DNA of 64,000 nucleotides from Diplonema papillatum (Eukaryota > Euglenozoa > Diplonemea > Diplonemida > Diplonemidae). The stretch is taken from contig JAPJBO010000040.1 in assembly GCA_030068145.1 (NCBI GenBank), positions 310,001-374,000 of the forward strand, in the 5' to 3' direction. Within the stretch, counting starts at the first letter, position 1; the number at the start of each line of letters is the position of its first letter. A model generated the notes under the pieces. That model was not told the origin of the DNA. It worked only from the letters and a program-made list of their open reading frames with translations, and ran no database searches. Position numbers and translations under genes: made by a program. Below are positions 31,864 to 42,300 of this stretch, piece after piece.

Positions 31864-34656
31864 ATGACCATGCAGAAGAGGCTGGTTGTGATGGCCGTGT
31901 CAGTTTGTATCGCGGTGTTGGCAAGTCCAGATCCGTGCCTAGAAGCCCCCACGAAGGAGAGGTGCGAAGCGCTCGGGATGTGCACAGTGGACGAGAAGTG
32001 CCAGTGGAACGACGACGACGGCTGCAGGTGTCCCGCTTGCCCATTCTACACACAGCAAGAGTGCCCGGAAAAAGATTGTCCCGGCAACACGGGTCAAAAG
32101 TGCGAGTGGCTGCAGGAGGCGCAGACCTGCGACTGCGTGGAGAAGACGTGCAAAGACTACACGAAGGAGGAATGCCCCCAAAAGGAGTGCCCAACGGACT
32201 CGACGAAGAAGTGCGTGTTCGCCGACGACGAATGCGTTTGCGACGACAAGTGCTCGGTGATCAAGGAAAAGAGCGCGTGTCCGCGTCGTTGCCCCGAGAA
32301 CAGCGAGTCGAAGTGCGTGTGGACATCCACCGGGACGACGGGCGAGTGCGACTGCTTCCCGCTGCCCACGCCTAAACCTGCTACTCCTACACCTCCGGTT
32401 GTCACTCCGACGCCCCTCACGTCTTGCCTGCAGATTACCCAGCAAACGCTTTGCGTGCAGTCCGAGTGCCCGGAAGACCCGAATAGGAAGTGCGCTTGGA
32501 ACGACAACGGTTGTGAGTGCAGCTCCTGCGAGATGTACAAAACGCAGACCCAATGCCAGGGGCAGGAGTGCCCGGAAGATAACACGCGGAATTGCGTCTG
32601 GTTCAACAACCAGTGTTCGTGCAAGGATTGCGGTCTGCTTACCCAGTCGCAATGCGACCTGGCCACGTGCCCCGAAGACGCGACAAAGCGATGCCTGTGG
32701 TTCGGCAACGAGTGCACCTGCTTCGAGAGTTGTCGCCAGCTTCCCAAGGACGTGTGCAACACTCGGAACTGCCCTGGGAACCCGAACCTACCCTGCGGAT
32801 GGGTCGACAACGTGGGGTGCATCTGTCTGCCGACCCCTCCGCCAACGCAGCCGCCGGCGACGCTGGCGCCTCCAACGAAGACTCCCGTCACGCGGTGTGA
32901 GCAGATTTCGTCGCCGAACCAGTGCTTGCAAACGAAGTGCCCTGACGACGAAACGTTCAACTGCGACTGGATCGACAACCTCTGCCAGTGCAAAAGCTGC
33001 GCGATATACTCGCAGAGCATGTGTCCGGGGTTCGTCTGTCCGGAAAACCCGAATATGAAGTGCAAATGGGACGTCGAGGACGAGTGCACCTGCTTTGACT
33101 CGTGCAGGAAACTGAAGACGAAGAGCGAATGTGCAGACAACAAGTGCCCAGACCACCCGAACCGAAACTGCGTGTGGTCGAGTGCCGGATGCGATTGCGA
33201 CATGGGAACGCCTGCTCCTCCGTTGACGCCCGCGCCTACTACTATCCTGCGTTGCCAGGACGTCACTTCGCCGACGCTGTGCGGGATGCTGAAGTGTCCG
33301 GAGGACGAAAACCGGGGGTGCGGCTGGATCGGCAACCAGTGCCTGTGCAAGTCCTGCGAACACTACCAAACCCAATCCCTGTGCGAAATCTCCGAGTGCC
33401 CGGAGGACAAGGACTCGAAGTGCAAGTGGAACCAGTGGAACAAGTGCGTCTGCGACTCGTGCAAGACGCAAACCACCGCGGCCGAGTGCGAAAGCACCGA
33501 GTGTCCCGACCAACCCAACACAAAGTGCAAGTGGACGACAACCGGATGCGATTGCCCTCCCTTCGTGAACTGCCGGAATGCCAGTTCAGCTGACGAGTGT
33601 GGAACCAGTCTTTGCCCCGGAGACGCGGACCGGGGATGCGGCTGGATCGGTCAAGAGTGCCTGTGCAAGTCCTGCGACCACTACCAAACCCAGGCTGCGT
33701 GCGAAAACGTCGAGTGCCCGGAAGACAAGGACTCGAAATGCAAATGGAATCAGTTGAACAAATGCGTCTGCGACTCTTGCAAGACGCAAAGCACCGCGGC
33801 CGAGTGCGAAAGCACCGAGTGTCCCGACCAACCCAACAAAAAGTGCAAGTGGACGACAACCGGATGCGACTGCCCTCCGTCGACCCCCGTGCCCACCATT
33901 ACGGGGGGATGCCGGGACGCCACTTCGCCGAACCTGTGTGGAACCAGTCTTTGTCCCGAAGATGCGGACCGGGGATGCGGCTGGATCGGTGAAGAGTGCC
34001 TGTGCAAGTCCTGCGAGCACTACCAAACCCGATCTCTGTGCGAAAACGTTCAGTGCCCGGAGGACAAGGACTCGAAGTGCAAATGGACCGGAAACACGTG
34101 CACCTGCGACTCGTGCAAGACGCAAACAACTGCGAGCGCATGCCAAATCGCCAAGTGCCCCGACCAACCCAACCTAAACTGCAAGTGGACGACAACCGGG
34201 TGCGATTGCCCTCCCTTCGTGAACTGCCGGAATGCCAGTTCAGCTGACGTGTGTGGAACCAGTCTTTGTCCCGAAGACGCGGACCGGGGATGCGGCTGGA
34301 TTGGTGAAGAGTGCCTGTGCAAGTCCTGCAAGCACTACGAAAACCAGGCTGCGTGCGAAAACGTCGAGTGCCCGGAGGACAAGGACTCGAAGTGCAAATG
34401 GACCGGGAAAGAGTGCACCTGCGACTCGTGCAAGACGCAAACCACCAATGACGATTGCAAGAACACCAAGTGCCCCCACCAACCGGGCAAAAACTGCCAG
34501 TGGACGACCGTCGGTGGATGCGACTGCCCGTCGACCCCCGCGCCCCCCACTACGGGCTGTGCGGCTGCCACCACGGAGGCAAATTGCCGTGAGAGTGTCT
34601 GCGATACCGGGGACCAATGCAGCTGGACGTCTGCTGCAGGCTGTGTCTGCCCGTGA
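31864..34656 (+). CDS. Secreted cysteine-rich 24-module protein with Pro/Thr linkers
   Basis: An intact 930-residue frame. The start at 31864 (a second ATG is at 31870) gives a signal peptide, with hydrophobic core LVVMAVSVCIAVLAS and cleavage near PDPC. The rest is 24 six-cysteine modules of 33-37 residues in the same pattern as the giant gene: C-x7-8-C-x4-CP-x6-C-x-W-x5-8-C-x-C. They come as blocks of four, four, three, three, three, three and three, plus one. Pro/Thr-rich linkers such as PTPKPATPTPPVVTPTPLT separate most blocks. The last four triplets (about 33250-34540) are near copies, a 105-residue super-repeat. A few modules have Phe instead of Trp. There is no membrane segment or GPI-type tail. 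The linkers look like O-glycosylation sites. A structural role in an extracellular matrix, wall or adhesive fits, but is inference. It is the closest local relative of the 7389 gene, on the same strand. Confidence 0.9.
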   Translation: MTMQKRLVVMAVSVCIAVLASPDPCLEAPTKERCEALGMCTVDEKCQWNDDDGCRCPACPFYTQQECPEKDCPGNTGQKCEWLQEAQTCDCVEKTCKDYTKEECPQKECPTDSTKKCVFADDECVCDDKCSVIKEKSACPRRCPENSESKCVWTSTGTTGECDCFPLPTPKPATPTPPVVTPTPLTSCLQITQQTLCVQSECPEDPNRKCAWNDNGCECSSCEMYKTQTQCQGQECPEDNTRNCVWFNNQCSCKDCGLLTQSQCDLATCPEDATKRCLWFGNECTCFESCRQLPKDVCNTRNCPGNPNLPCGWVDNVGCICLPTPPPTQPPATLAPPTKTPVTRCEQISSPNQCLQTKCPDDETFNCDWIDNLCQCKSCAIYSQSMCPGFVCPENPNMKCKWDVEDECTCFDSCRKLKTKSECADNKCPDHPNRNCVWSSAGCDCDMGTPAPPLTPAPTTILRCQDVTSPTLCGMLKCPEDENRGCGWIGNQCLCKSCEHYQTQSLCEISECPEDKDSKCKWNQWNKCVCDSCKTQTTAAECESTECPDQPNTKCKWTTTGCDCPPFVNCRNASSADECGTSLCPGDADRGCGWIGQECLCKSCDHYQTQAACENVECPEDKDSKCKWNQLNKCVCDSCKTQSTAAECESTECPDQPNKKCKWTTTGCDCPPSTPVPTITGGCRDATSPNLCGTSLCPEDADRGCGWIGEECLCKSCEHYQTRSLCENVQCPEDKDSKCKWTGNTCTCDSCKTQTTASACQIAKCPDQPNLNCKWTTTGCDCPPFVNCRNASSADVCGTSLCPEDADRGCGWIGEECLCKSCKHYENQAACENVECPEDKDSKCKWTGKECTCDSCKTQTTNDDCKNTKCPHQPGKNCQWTTVGGCDCPSTPAPPTTGCAAATTEANCRESVCDTGDQCSWTSAAGCVCP

Positions 34657-35120
34657 CCGTAGCAAAAAGCCCAAAGAAAAAGCAGGAAAATACGACGCGC
34701 AGCTTTTTTTTTTCTTCCGCTCAACCAGCATCCTCTCAAGCAAAGCTGTCCAATAATAATTGATGATAACGGGAAAGAAAGGAGAAAATTATATACAGAA
34801 AGACGCGTTCCATCTGCTGTGACGTAGACACGGAGTGTGCATAGTGCGTTGCTCAGGGTAGTTGAAGGCCTGACTATCACACTAATGCAACAAATTTACT
34901 ACAGAAAGGAGTCGGTCCGCTTCCCGACACGCTTCGCGGCGTCGGAAGGGATAAAGCGAAAGAACCGAACGCATACATTCACCAGTACACTCCAGTGCCC
35001 CGCCCCCGCTCTTTAGGGCCATACTCTGAACTGCGAAGCCAATGATAGTGCGGCCACCGCCCCATTTCTCGGCGGCTAGCTGGTCAGCACTTGCGCCACA
35101 AGCTGAGATTGAGCTTGCCG
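34657..35120. other. Downstream region, no gene recognised
   Basis: Contains a T-run at 34704-34714 and an AATAATAATTGATGA stretch that may hold the transcript end of the 31864 gene. No exact AATAAA signal is seen close to the stop. Confidence 0.35.
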
Positions 35121-35121
35121 C

Positions 35122-35236
35122 AATCTGCAGGCAATTCGATGCAGTTCCAGGAAATAGAGGTGGACCGGCTCAAAGGCACGCTAGGGGTCGCCGGTGAGAC
35201 CTCGGAGCTTCAAGCGAATTTTCACTCCAAAACCCC
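35122..35236 (+). repeat. R11 fragment followed by R2 copy
   Basis: GCAGGCAATTCGATGCAGTT at 35127 matches R11. It is followed by a GGTCGCCGGTGAGACCTCGG and CTTCAAGCGAATTTTCACTC stretch that matches R2, in the same orientation as most R2 copies. Confidence 0.6.
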
Positions 35237-35440
35237 CGCGAACTCACCCCCGATAGAACGAAGTGTCCCCCCTTCTCCGCCAACCCCCCGCGCCATGCCT
35301 CGAAAAACGTAAGCCGTCGGACCCGACCACGACCAAAACGAAGCCGCCCAGTAAAAAAGACAGGCCAGGAACTTCTCGACGAGGTACGCCAACCCAGTGA
35401 ATCTAGTCAAGAGCCGGAAAGCGTCAAAACATCCTGACTT

Positions 35441-35640
35441 TGCTTTTGGTAACAACCGCGGTTGTCGTCATGAAAAAGTGACGGATGGTAGCGTACTGTG
35501 GAAATTTCCAAAACAGATGACACGACCTTCACCCCGGCACACGGCGGAGTCCAACCTAAAAAGCTACGAACATTCCCCCCGCATGCATGAGATGCAGCGT
35601 TCTGTCTAAACATGAAACTAAGATTTCCCCCTCCCGCTGA
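35441..35640 (+). repeat. R13 hairpin repeat and R8 repeat
   Basis: R13: GGTAACAACCGCGGTTGTCG, whose ACAACCGCGGTTGT is a perfect 14-bp palindrome, followed by AAAAAGTGACGGATGGTAGC. R8: a GATGCAGCGTTCTGTCTAAAC and ACTAAGATTTCCCCC block at 35590. The same two blocks occur inside the exchanger intron (40690-40910), so they probably belong to one mobile family. Confidence 0.6.
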
Positions 35641-38071
35641 GACACCCAATCCAGGTCCATGATGGTGTGACAAATCACCCGAAACGAGCAGCAGCTGCCC
35701 TCCCTCGTTATCTTGCTCCCCTCCCAACCACCCGAAATGCCCATTCAATGGACCCACTGATGGCCTGATGGCTTGTTTCGCGGATCACGAGCGACACTCG
35801 AGATGGAGAACGAGTTGCGCACAACCACCGCAGTTGCTAAAAACTACGAAAAAGCAGGGGGCAGCAGTCCCCCCGCGGGTCGTTCCATACTTACGGAGTC
35901 TTGCGCTCCATTCAAAAACCCGGTTTCACGCTTCTTCTTTGTCTCTCGTTTTCCTTCGAAGAAGATTTGATGCTAGCATCAAACGCGAGAGTCTCCCTGA
36001 CACATTCAACACTGATTTTCACCCCAAGCATCTACGATCAACGAGAGACTTTACGATACCGGTCTTCAAACGTTGATTCAACTTGTAGTGGAATCTGGAG
36101 AAAGAACTGCAAGGACTCACACGGAGGTTGATCGAGAAGAAAAACTTTCTCTCTCCCCTCAAGAAGGAGATTCGCATCGCGGCACGCATGACCCCCGTAG
36201 GGAACACTCTGCTGGTCTCCGTTGGGGTTGTTTCATGACTGCACCCAAAGTTATATCATGACAAGCTGCATAATAACCTCTAGACTCGGATCTGAAAGTG
36301 AAGGAAGAAACTGGGCTGTGGAGCGAAGCAACCTTGCATTCTGAGTGGTGCCATCGTCACCGCATCATTACTGCCGTCACTGCCAGTCACGCCTTAGCAG
36401 TCTGACGGTCTCTGCCCACCCACCCGCGATGAGTTCTCGGTAGTCATGCGCTACCACGCTGCCTTTTCTTGAGAGAGAAAGCTTTTTCTTCGACCGATCC
36501 GTCCCGCCCATCCCGTGTGTACCTCGGATGCTTGAAGGGCGGCGCGTTTCCCCGCTCCCCGCGCTTCGTGCATCTGAAACGACAGCAATCAACCATACAT
36601 GCCGAAGCGCAGGCGTCGTCGACTCCAAGGACGTCGAGGCTTCCTGCTCTCGGTCCACAAGCGACCTGTTGCCGCCGAGCGGAAATTGCTGTAAGAAGCC
36701 GCTTCCGGCTTCCTCCTGTTCCCTCGTTCGGTTGTCCGCCTCGGGTCGGTCCCCCACCCCATCTGATGAGAGGCAGTGACCTGCCTGAACATTAAGCTTA
36801 TATTTTTACATAAGCGCCAGCTTGAAAGGAAATGCTCGACGATGCTGCCCGACAAAGAACAGAAGGGATCCCAAGTGCTGTATCTACCGAACCACGTGTT
36901 GAACGGACGTGAGGTCATGCGGGTCTACCCCTACACGACAAATCACACAAACACAACAGGTCAAAAGTCCTGAGTGAGAAAACAACACACGGTGGTGTAA
37001 GCGAAGAACAAACTGGGTGTCCCCATTCCAGTATCGGTGCTCCTTCAATACCTTTCCTTTTCAATTGTTTCCTACACGGGTCGCTCTCTGTTTCTTTGAC
37101 GAAAGCACGGTGGGGCTCCGCACGGTGTCGAAAGTTCCGGGAACGTCCCCGTTTCTCCGCTGGCCCTGGGATTGCCTGGGGGTGTCGAAACCTACCCCGG
37201 AAAAGTCCCCATGCTACGCTGAGCGGAAACTTTTCAAAAATACAGTTGCGGCTGTTCATTTTCCGCTCGGTTGGCACCGCTTTTCGGCTGTGTGCCTTGC
37301 CCGAGAAAATCCTGCGCTAGGCACTGGAACCGTTTGCCTCGGAAAACAAGGTGCAAACTGGCGCTTTTTCCAGCACATCTGACCAGGGGGCACTGCCGCT
37401 TCCTACGCGTGTCTTCGACAACCGCCGCGCCGTGGCGTAGTCCACCGTAAGCTTGTAAAAAGGACAAGTCGGCCGTCCACCGTAGTTTCCTGTTTATTTT
37501 TCCTTCTTTTTTCCCAACGTCCCGCCCCTAACGCCTCAACAAAGCAGGAAAGAAAACGAAGATCGGTTGTACACCGTTTTACGTCGTGTTGCAGGGTGTC
37601 AGTTACCACGCCGTGATCGTCGAGCAGAGTTTGAGGGTTAGAATGCAGTGCATCTGTAGCGATGGCCTGCATTAGTCGCTAGGTGACCGCCTCTTCGATT
37701 TTCACTCGTATTTACCCGACTCAACACGGGGGATCACTGGAAGACGCTTGTACAACCGAAAGTGTGCATCTCACGCACGCATGGTGGCTAGCTGTGTTTC
37801 TACGATAACCCAAAGGAACCCCCTCCTCCCCGTTGCCGTGAGGAAGGAGCTACGCATTTCGATACAGCCAAGCTGCTTTTCTCTGTCGCTCCTTCTTGTT
37901 AGCTTCTCACTTTTTAACGAGCTGAAACAAAGTTTTTAACCTGTACGGACGGAGCGGGGTGAGGAAAGCCTTCTGAGGATACCATGGGCCAAGCGCAAGG
38001 GCTCATAGCACCCAAGTCCTGAGGCGATTGGACAGGGCTTCTGGCTCATCCGTTCAACAGCCGAGTCTTCA
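35641..38071. other. Intergenic, no gene recognised
   Basis: Several overlapping frames of 60-130 codons on both strands, none with a recognisable domain or biased codon use. A TTGATGCTAGCATCAA palindrome-like stretch at 35967-35982 and a GATGAGAGGCAGTGACCTGCC piece at 36764 are R8-related fragments. Confidence 0.4.
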
Positions 38072-38212
38072 ATGTATTGCGCAGGCTAAAAAGACGTAAG
38101 GCAGCGTGTTTTGGCGGCTGAATCAGAGATCTTAAAAATGAAACAGGGTAACCGCAGGTGGAAGACGATCAACCAGCACGCACAAACAAAAACGAAGCGC
38201 CTGTCTTTTTTA
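38072..38212 (+). repeat. Dispersed repeat family R9, copy 1
   Basis: About 140 bases matching 60571-60722: TGCGCAGGCTAAAAAGACG, then GTGTTTTGGCGG, ACAGGGTAA, and GATCAACCAGCACGCACAAAC. The AAAAAGACG-GGCAGCGTG phrase resembles the segment downstream of the R13 hairpin at 56113, so R9 and R13 may be related. Confidence 0.75.
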
Positions 38213-38361
38213 AGGGACGTAGCAATCTGCGAATTTTGTTAGGGTCGATCTCCCGGGGTTCACAATCGGTGTTTGGTGCGCCCAAGCAGCTTGGTCCTGG
38301 GCTTTCATGTATGTCGTCCCGTCCGAAAGGGTTAAACGTCGGTAGTTGCCCACATTCCCCC

Positions 38362-38367
38362 CTCTTT

Positions 38368-38408
<41 letters not shown>

Positions 38409-38410
38409 TC
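38362..38410. repeat. CT microsatellite
   Basis: A run of about 24 TC dinucleotides with a few interruptions. No gene association is evident. Confidence 0.9.
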
Positions 38411-38835
38411 CCGTCTCCCTCCCAGCCTTCAAACCAAATGATTACTTGCGCGCACGCAAGCAAGTACAGAACCGTTGTTTCCTCTCTCTTTGCCCACCCG
38501 CGATAGTTTTCTGCACTTCCCTTGCTCGTTCAAGAACACGCCCGCCGCGTTATTTTTTCTTTCGACGCGTTTTCCTCAAACGAGACCACCGCTAGCGCTG
38601 CGAAAGTAATGTCGAAGCTGGGTAGAGAGGCGAACACCGCGTCGAACCATCTAGTAGCTGGTTCACTTCGAAGTTTCCCTAGGATACTAGCTAGAACGAA
38701 TTGAAGACTCGTTCGGGTCTTTGCTCCTCGGTACCGGCGCAGGGCGACCGACCCAAAAAGTGATCTGATCGAGGGGAGCGACGTCGGGAACAAGGAAGAG
38801 AGAACAGTTGCCTTTGTGTAATTTGCCGACTCCGA

Positions 38836-39235
38836 ATCGTCCCCGTTTCAACCTTGCTTCCGAAGCAAGCGGATCTGAAGCAAGCGGACTTGACCAAAGG
38901 GCTGGTCTTCTATGGTGCCGTCCAGACAAAGGGCTGGGTTTCTACGAGGAGCGTGGTGCCGTCATCCAGACAAGGGCTGGTGCCTGTCATCCAGACATTC
39001 ACACAGGTCACTGGACTGCCTGAACCTCGCGTCGTATTTCTTTGAATACGGCGAGGACTCCGGCTTCCGGCAGAACCAGCAGAGCATGCAGGCGATCCGA
39101 ATGACGAGGTTTTGATCTTCGAATCGTCCCCATTTCCAACCTTCTGAAGCAAGCGGACTTCAATTTCCCAGTGATTCAGGTCGCCCGGAGGTTTTGAAAC
39201 CCCGGATTCTCAAGCGGACTCACTCCAAAACCTAA
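38836..39235 (+). repeat. Short repeats and R2 copy directly upstream of the exchanger gene
   Basis: GAATCGTCCCC with an AAGCAAGCGGACTT block occurs at 38836 and again at 39121. Between them CCAGACAAAGGGCTGG-type words occur three times (38920-39000). A full R2 copy at 39179-39232 ends about 90 bases before the exchanger ATG. The segment could hold the promoter, but no TATA box at a clear distance is visible, and the R2 copy may simply be an insertion. Confidence 0.5.
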
Positions 39236-39321
39236 AAAAAAGCACAAGGAACGAAGTTACCAGCCATCGGAAGCGACGTGCGGAGTCGTCGACACGCGCG
39301 AGAGAAAATAGGGTAGATAAA

Positions 39322-42300
39322 ATGCGGCTCGTCGTTCTTCTGCTGTTGCTGCTCGCGCTGCTTTCGGTGCGCTGCAGTGCTGATGATGAAGTGCCGGAGG
39401 AAAGTTCAGGTTTAGACGGTTCAGAAGTCGAAGATTCAAGCGAAGGTTCAGAAATCGGAAACGAAGGTTCAGAATCCGGAAGCGAAGATGAAGAAGAAGA
39501 AGACGAGGGGGAAACCGTCTGCAACTGCGGCGAGAAATACCACAACGCGACGCCGGAACTTTTGTCTTGCGAGTTGAACGAAGAAGAGCACACATGCAAC
39601 ATCATTTACGCGTGCGCGCACGAGGAAGAGGAGGACCCGCCGTACGTGATCTTGTTCATCATTTTCACGTTCGCCCTGGGCATTCTCGTTCGGTACTTCT
39701 TCGCGTTCCCGCCGCTTAATATGCTGCCGTACACGATCGTGCTTTTCATGATGGGGATCCTCATCGGCGTCATCTGCCGCGCCATAGGAGGGGAAGCCAA
39801 GAAGTTTGTTGGTATTTCGACGATCAGCCCGCATCTCATCTTCTTCATCTTCTTGCCCATCATCATTTTCGAGTCGGCGTTCAGCATGGACTGGCACGTC
39901 TTCAAGAAGCCGTTGCGGCACTGCATCATGCTCGCAGGTCCAGGTATCTTGTTGGCGACGGGACTCACGGCTCTGCTAGCGAAGTTGTTCTTTACAACGT
40001 GGGGATTCGGCACGTATGATTGGAGTTGGGTAGCGTGTATCCTTTACGGTGCAATCGTTTCCGCCACAGATCCTGTGGCTGTCGTGGCGTTGCTGAAGGA
40101 ACTCGGGGCACCGGACACCATCGCAATGCTTATCGAAGGGGAGAGCTTGCTCAACGACGGTACGGCGATCGTGCTGTTCAACATCCTGAAGGACTCCGTC
40201 GCTGGCGGCGAATACACGCTCACCGCCGCGGAGACTGTGAAAGAGTTCGCCTGGGTGGCAGGCGGCGGCCCGATCCTCGGTCTCATCATCGGAATTGCAG
40301 GAGAGTGGTGCCTGAGCAAGGTCTGCTACCCGACCCCCCCCCCTTCCAGCATCAAACCCATGAGAGGCAAGTAGCGCCTGAACACGAAACTAAGATTCCC
40401 GCCCCCCCCTGTTTGCATCCCTTTCCTACACCCCCGGACTTCAGCAGCTATATCCTTAGTCAATGCGGGAGTTAAAACGTGTGGGGGTGGCCACTCCCGC
40501 ATTGAGGGAGTGCCACTAGGGGTCCCACTCCCGCGTTGAGGGGGTCCTACTCCCGCATTGAGGAGTGAGGCCGCACAAGACCGCAAAACCACTCCCACAA
40601 TCCGGAGTGGGAGTCTGGGATGAACATCTTCCTCGACTCCAATTCCAAGACTTCCAAGAGATTCCAAGACTTGATGTTAGCATCAACCGTGCGTGAGAGG
40701 CAGTGCTCTGCCTACACAATAAACCAGGATTTCCCCCCCATCCCCTTCGACAAGGAGGCTCCCCCGGGGGGGGAAAATGTGCTAAAAATTTGTAGATGGC
40801 AGCATACAACATGAAATTGACGAATAGAAAGCGCCATGCTAATTCTTTATGGTAACAAGCTTGCTTGTCTATATCAAAAAGTGTCGGATGGTAGCACACA
40901 GTGTTGTGTTTCTTGTTGTCCAAGGTAAGTTCCGCAATTTCTGCAAGTCTTTGTAACCTTGGCCCTAAAAGTATGGCAAGCTCTGCTTGCCTTTGACCTG
41001 GGATCCTGTGGAAGGTGCTTTTCTTCTGCTTCTGCAATGGTAACAAAAGCTCGTACGAAAACTTCACAAGCATCCCAATGCCCTGCGTGCTGCGTTAACT
41101 CACTCAAAACAGGGTTACACACGTAAACACAAACAAAATGAAACAGACACACAACAGATCCTTCACACACATCAGGTCAGGGCAAATTCTAACGACGTCT
41201 TTCAGGGGTTACGCACTTGTACACGTGTTGACACAGTTTTGAAAGCTTGTGGTAGCAAGGTTTGCCACTTGTTATCAACCAGCACTCCCCCCGCTAAACA
41301 ATCAGGTATTCAACGACGACATGATCGAGATCTCCGTGACGATCGTATGCGCGTATGTGACGTTCTTCTTCGCCGAAGGGTTCCTGCACGTGTCCGGTGT
41401 GCTGGCTCTCGTGGTGCTGGGCGTCTGGCTGTCGCACCACAGGCAAGCGATTTCGCCGGAGGTGGAGCACACGCTGCACGCCTTCTGGGGTGTTACCGTC
41501 CACTTGACCAACACCCTGATTTTCGTCCTTATCGGCGTCATCGCGTCGTCTGGCCGATTTGACAGCATCGACGGCACCGACATCGGCTATGCTTTCATCT
41601 CGTACCTCATCATCAACGTCGTCCGCGCTGTGTTGCTTGGCTCGTTCTTCGTGCCGTTGAACAAGATGTCGGTTTGGCAGCTGGACAAAGGAAACGCAGT
41701 GCTTGCCTGGTGGGGCGGCCTTCGCGGCGCCGTGGGCCTTGCGCTGACCCTGCTCGTGGAGCACGACACCAAAATCAGGTGCGAGCTAGGTGATTTGGGC
41801 ACGAAATTCTTGTTTCACGTCGTCGGCCTCGTGTTCCTCACCCTCGTCATAAACGGCATCACGTGCCAGTTCCTGGTCGGCTACCTCAAGCTGGCAGACG
41901 CCTCGGATACCACGAAACGACTGGTCAACCGATGCTACAAGGACATGATCACCAACCAGCACAACAGCATTTCAAGCCTGAAGCTGAACCACGCCCTGAC
42001 AGACGTCAACTGGCAGCTCGTCAATAAGTACACACACGACGAGATGAAGAGTCCGTTTGCTGGCGACGTTGCGCTAATCTCCGAGGAAGCGGACCCCCAG
42101 GAGTCTGCCCGATTGGCATACTTGAAGCTGCTGAAGAGCGACGTGTGGGAACAGTACGAACACGGGTTCATCATCAACGACACGATCCCGCGCGTCCTGA
42201 AGTTCATCGAAACCGCAAAGGACATCCCGGGGCGCATGATCACAGTGAGCCTGCTCGACAAGTACTGGAACGACACGCTTCGTATCCGTGTTGCCGGCGG

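Larger units (their letters stand above)
40321..41305 (+). other. Intron of the exchanger gene (985 bp)
   Basis: The donor is CAAG|GTCTGC and the acceptor AATCAG|GTATTC. Joining them keeps the frame and gives a continuous exchanger domain. The intron holds R8-type repeats at 40355 and 40690, an R13 hairpin at 40855, and a cluster of inverted CACTCCCGCATTGAGG words at 40460-40613. Most of it therefore looks like transposon-derived sequence. Confidence 0.9.
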
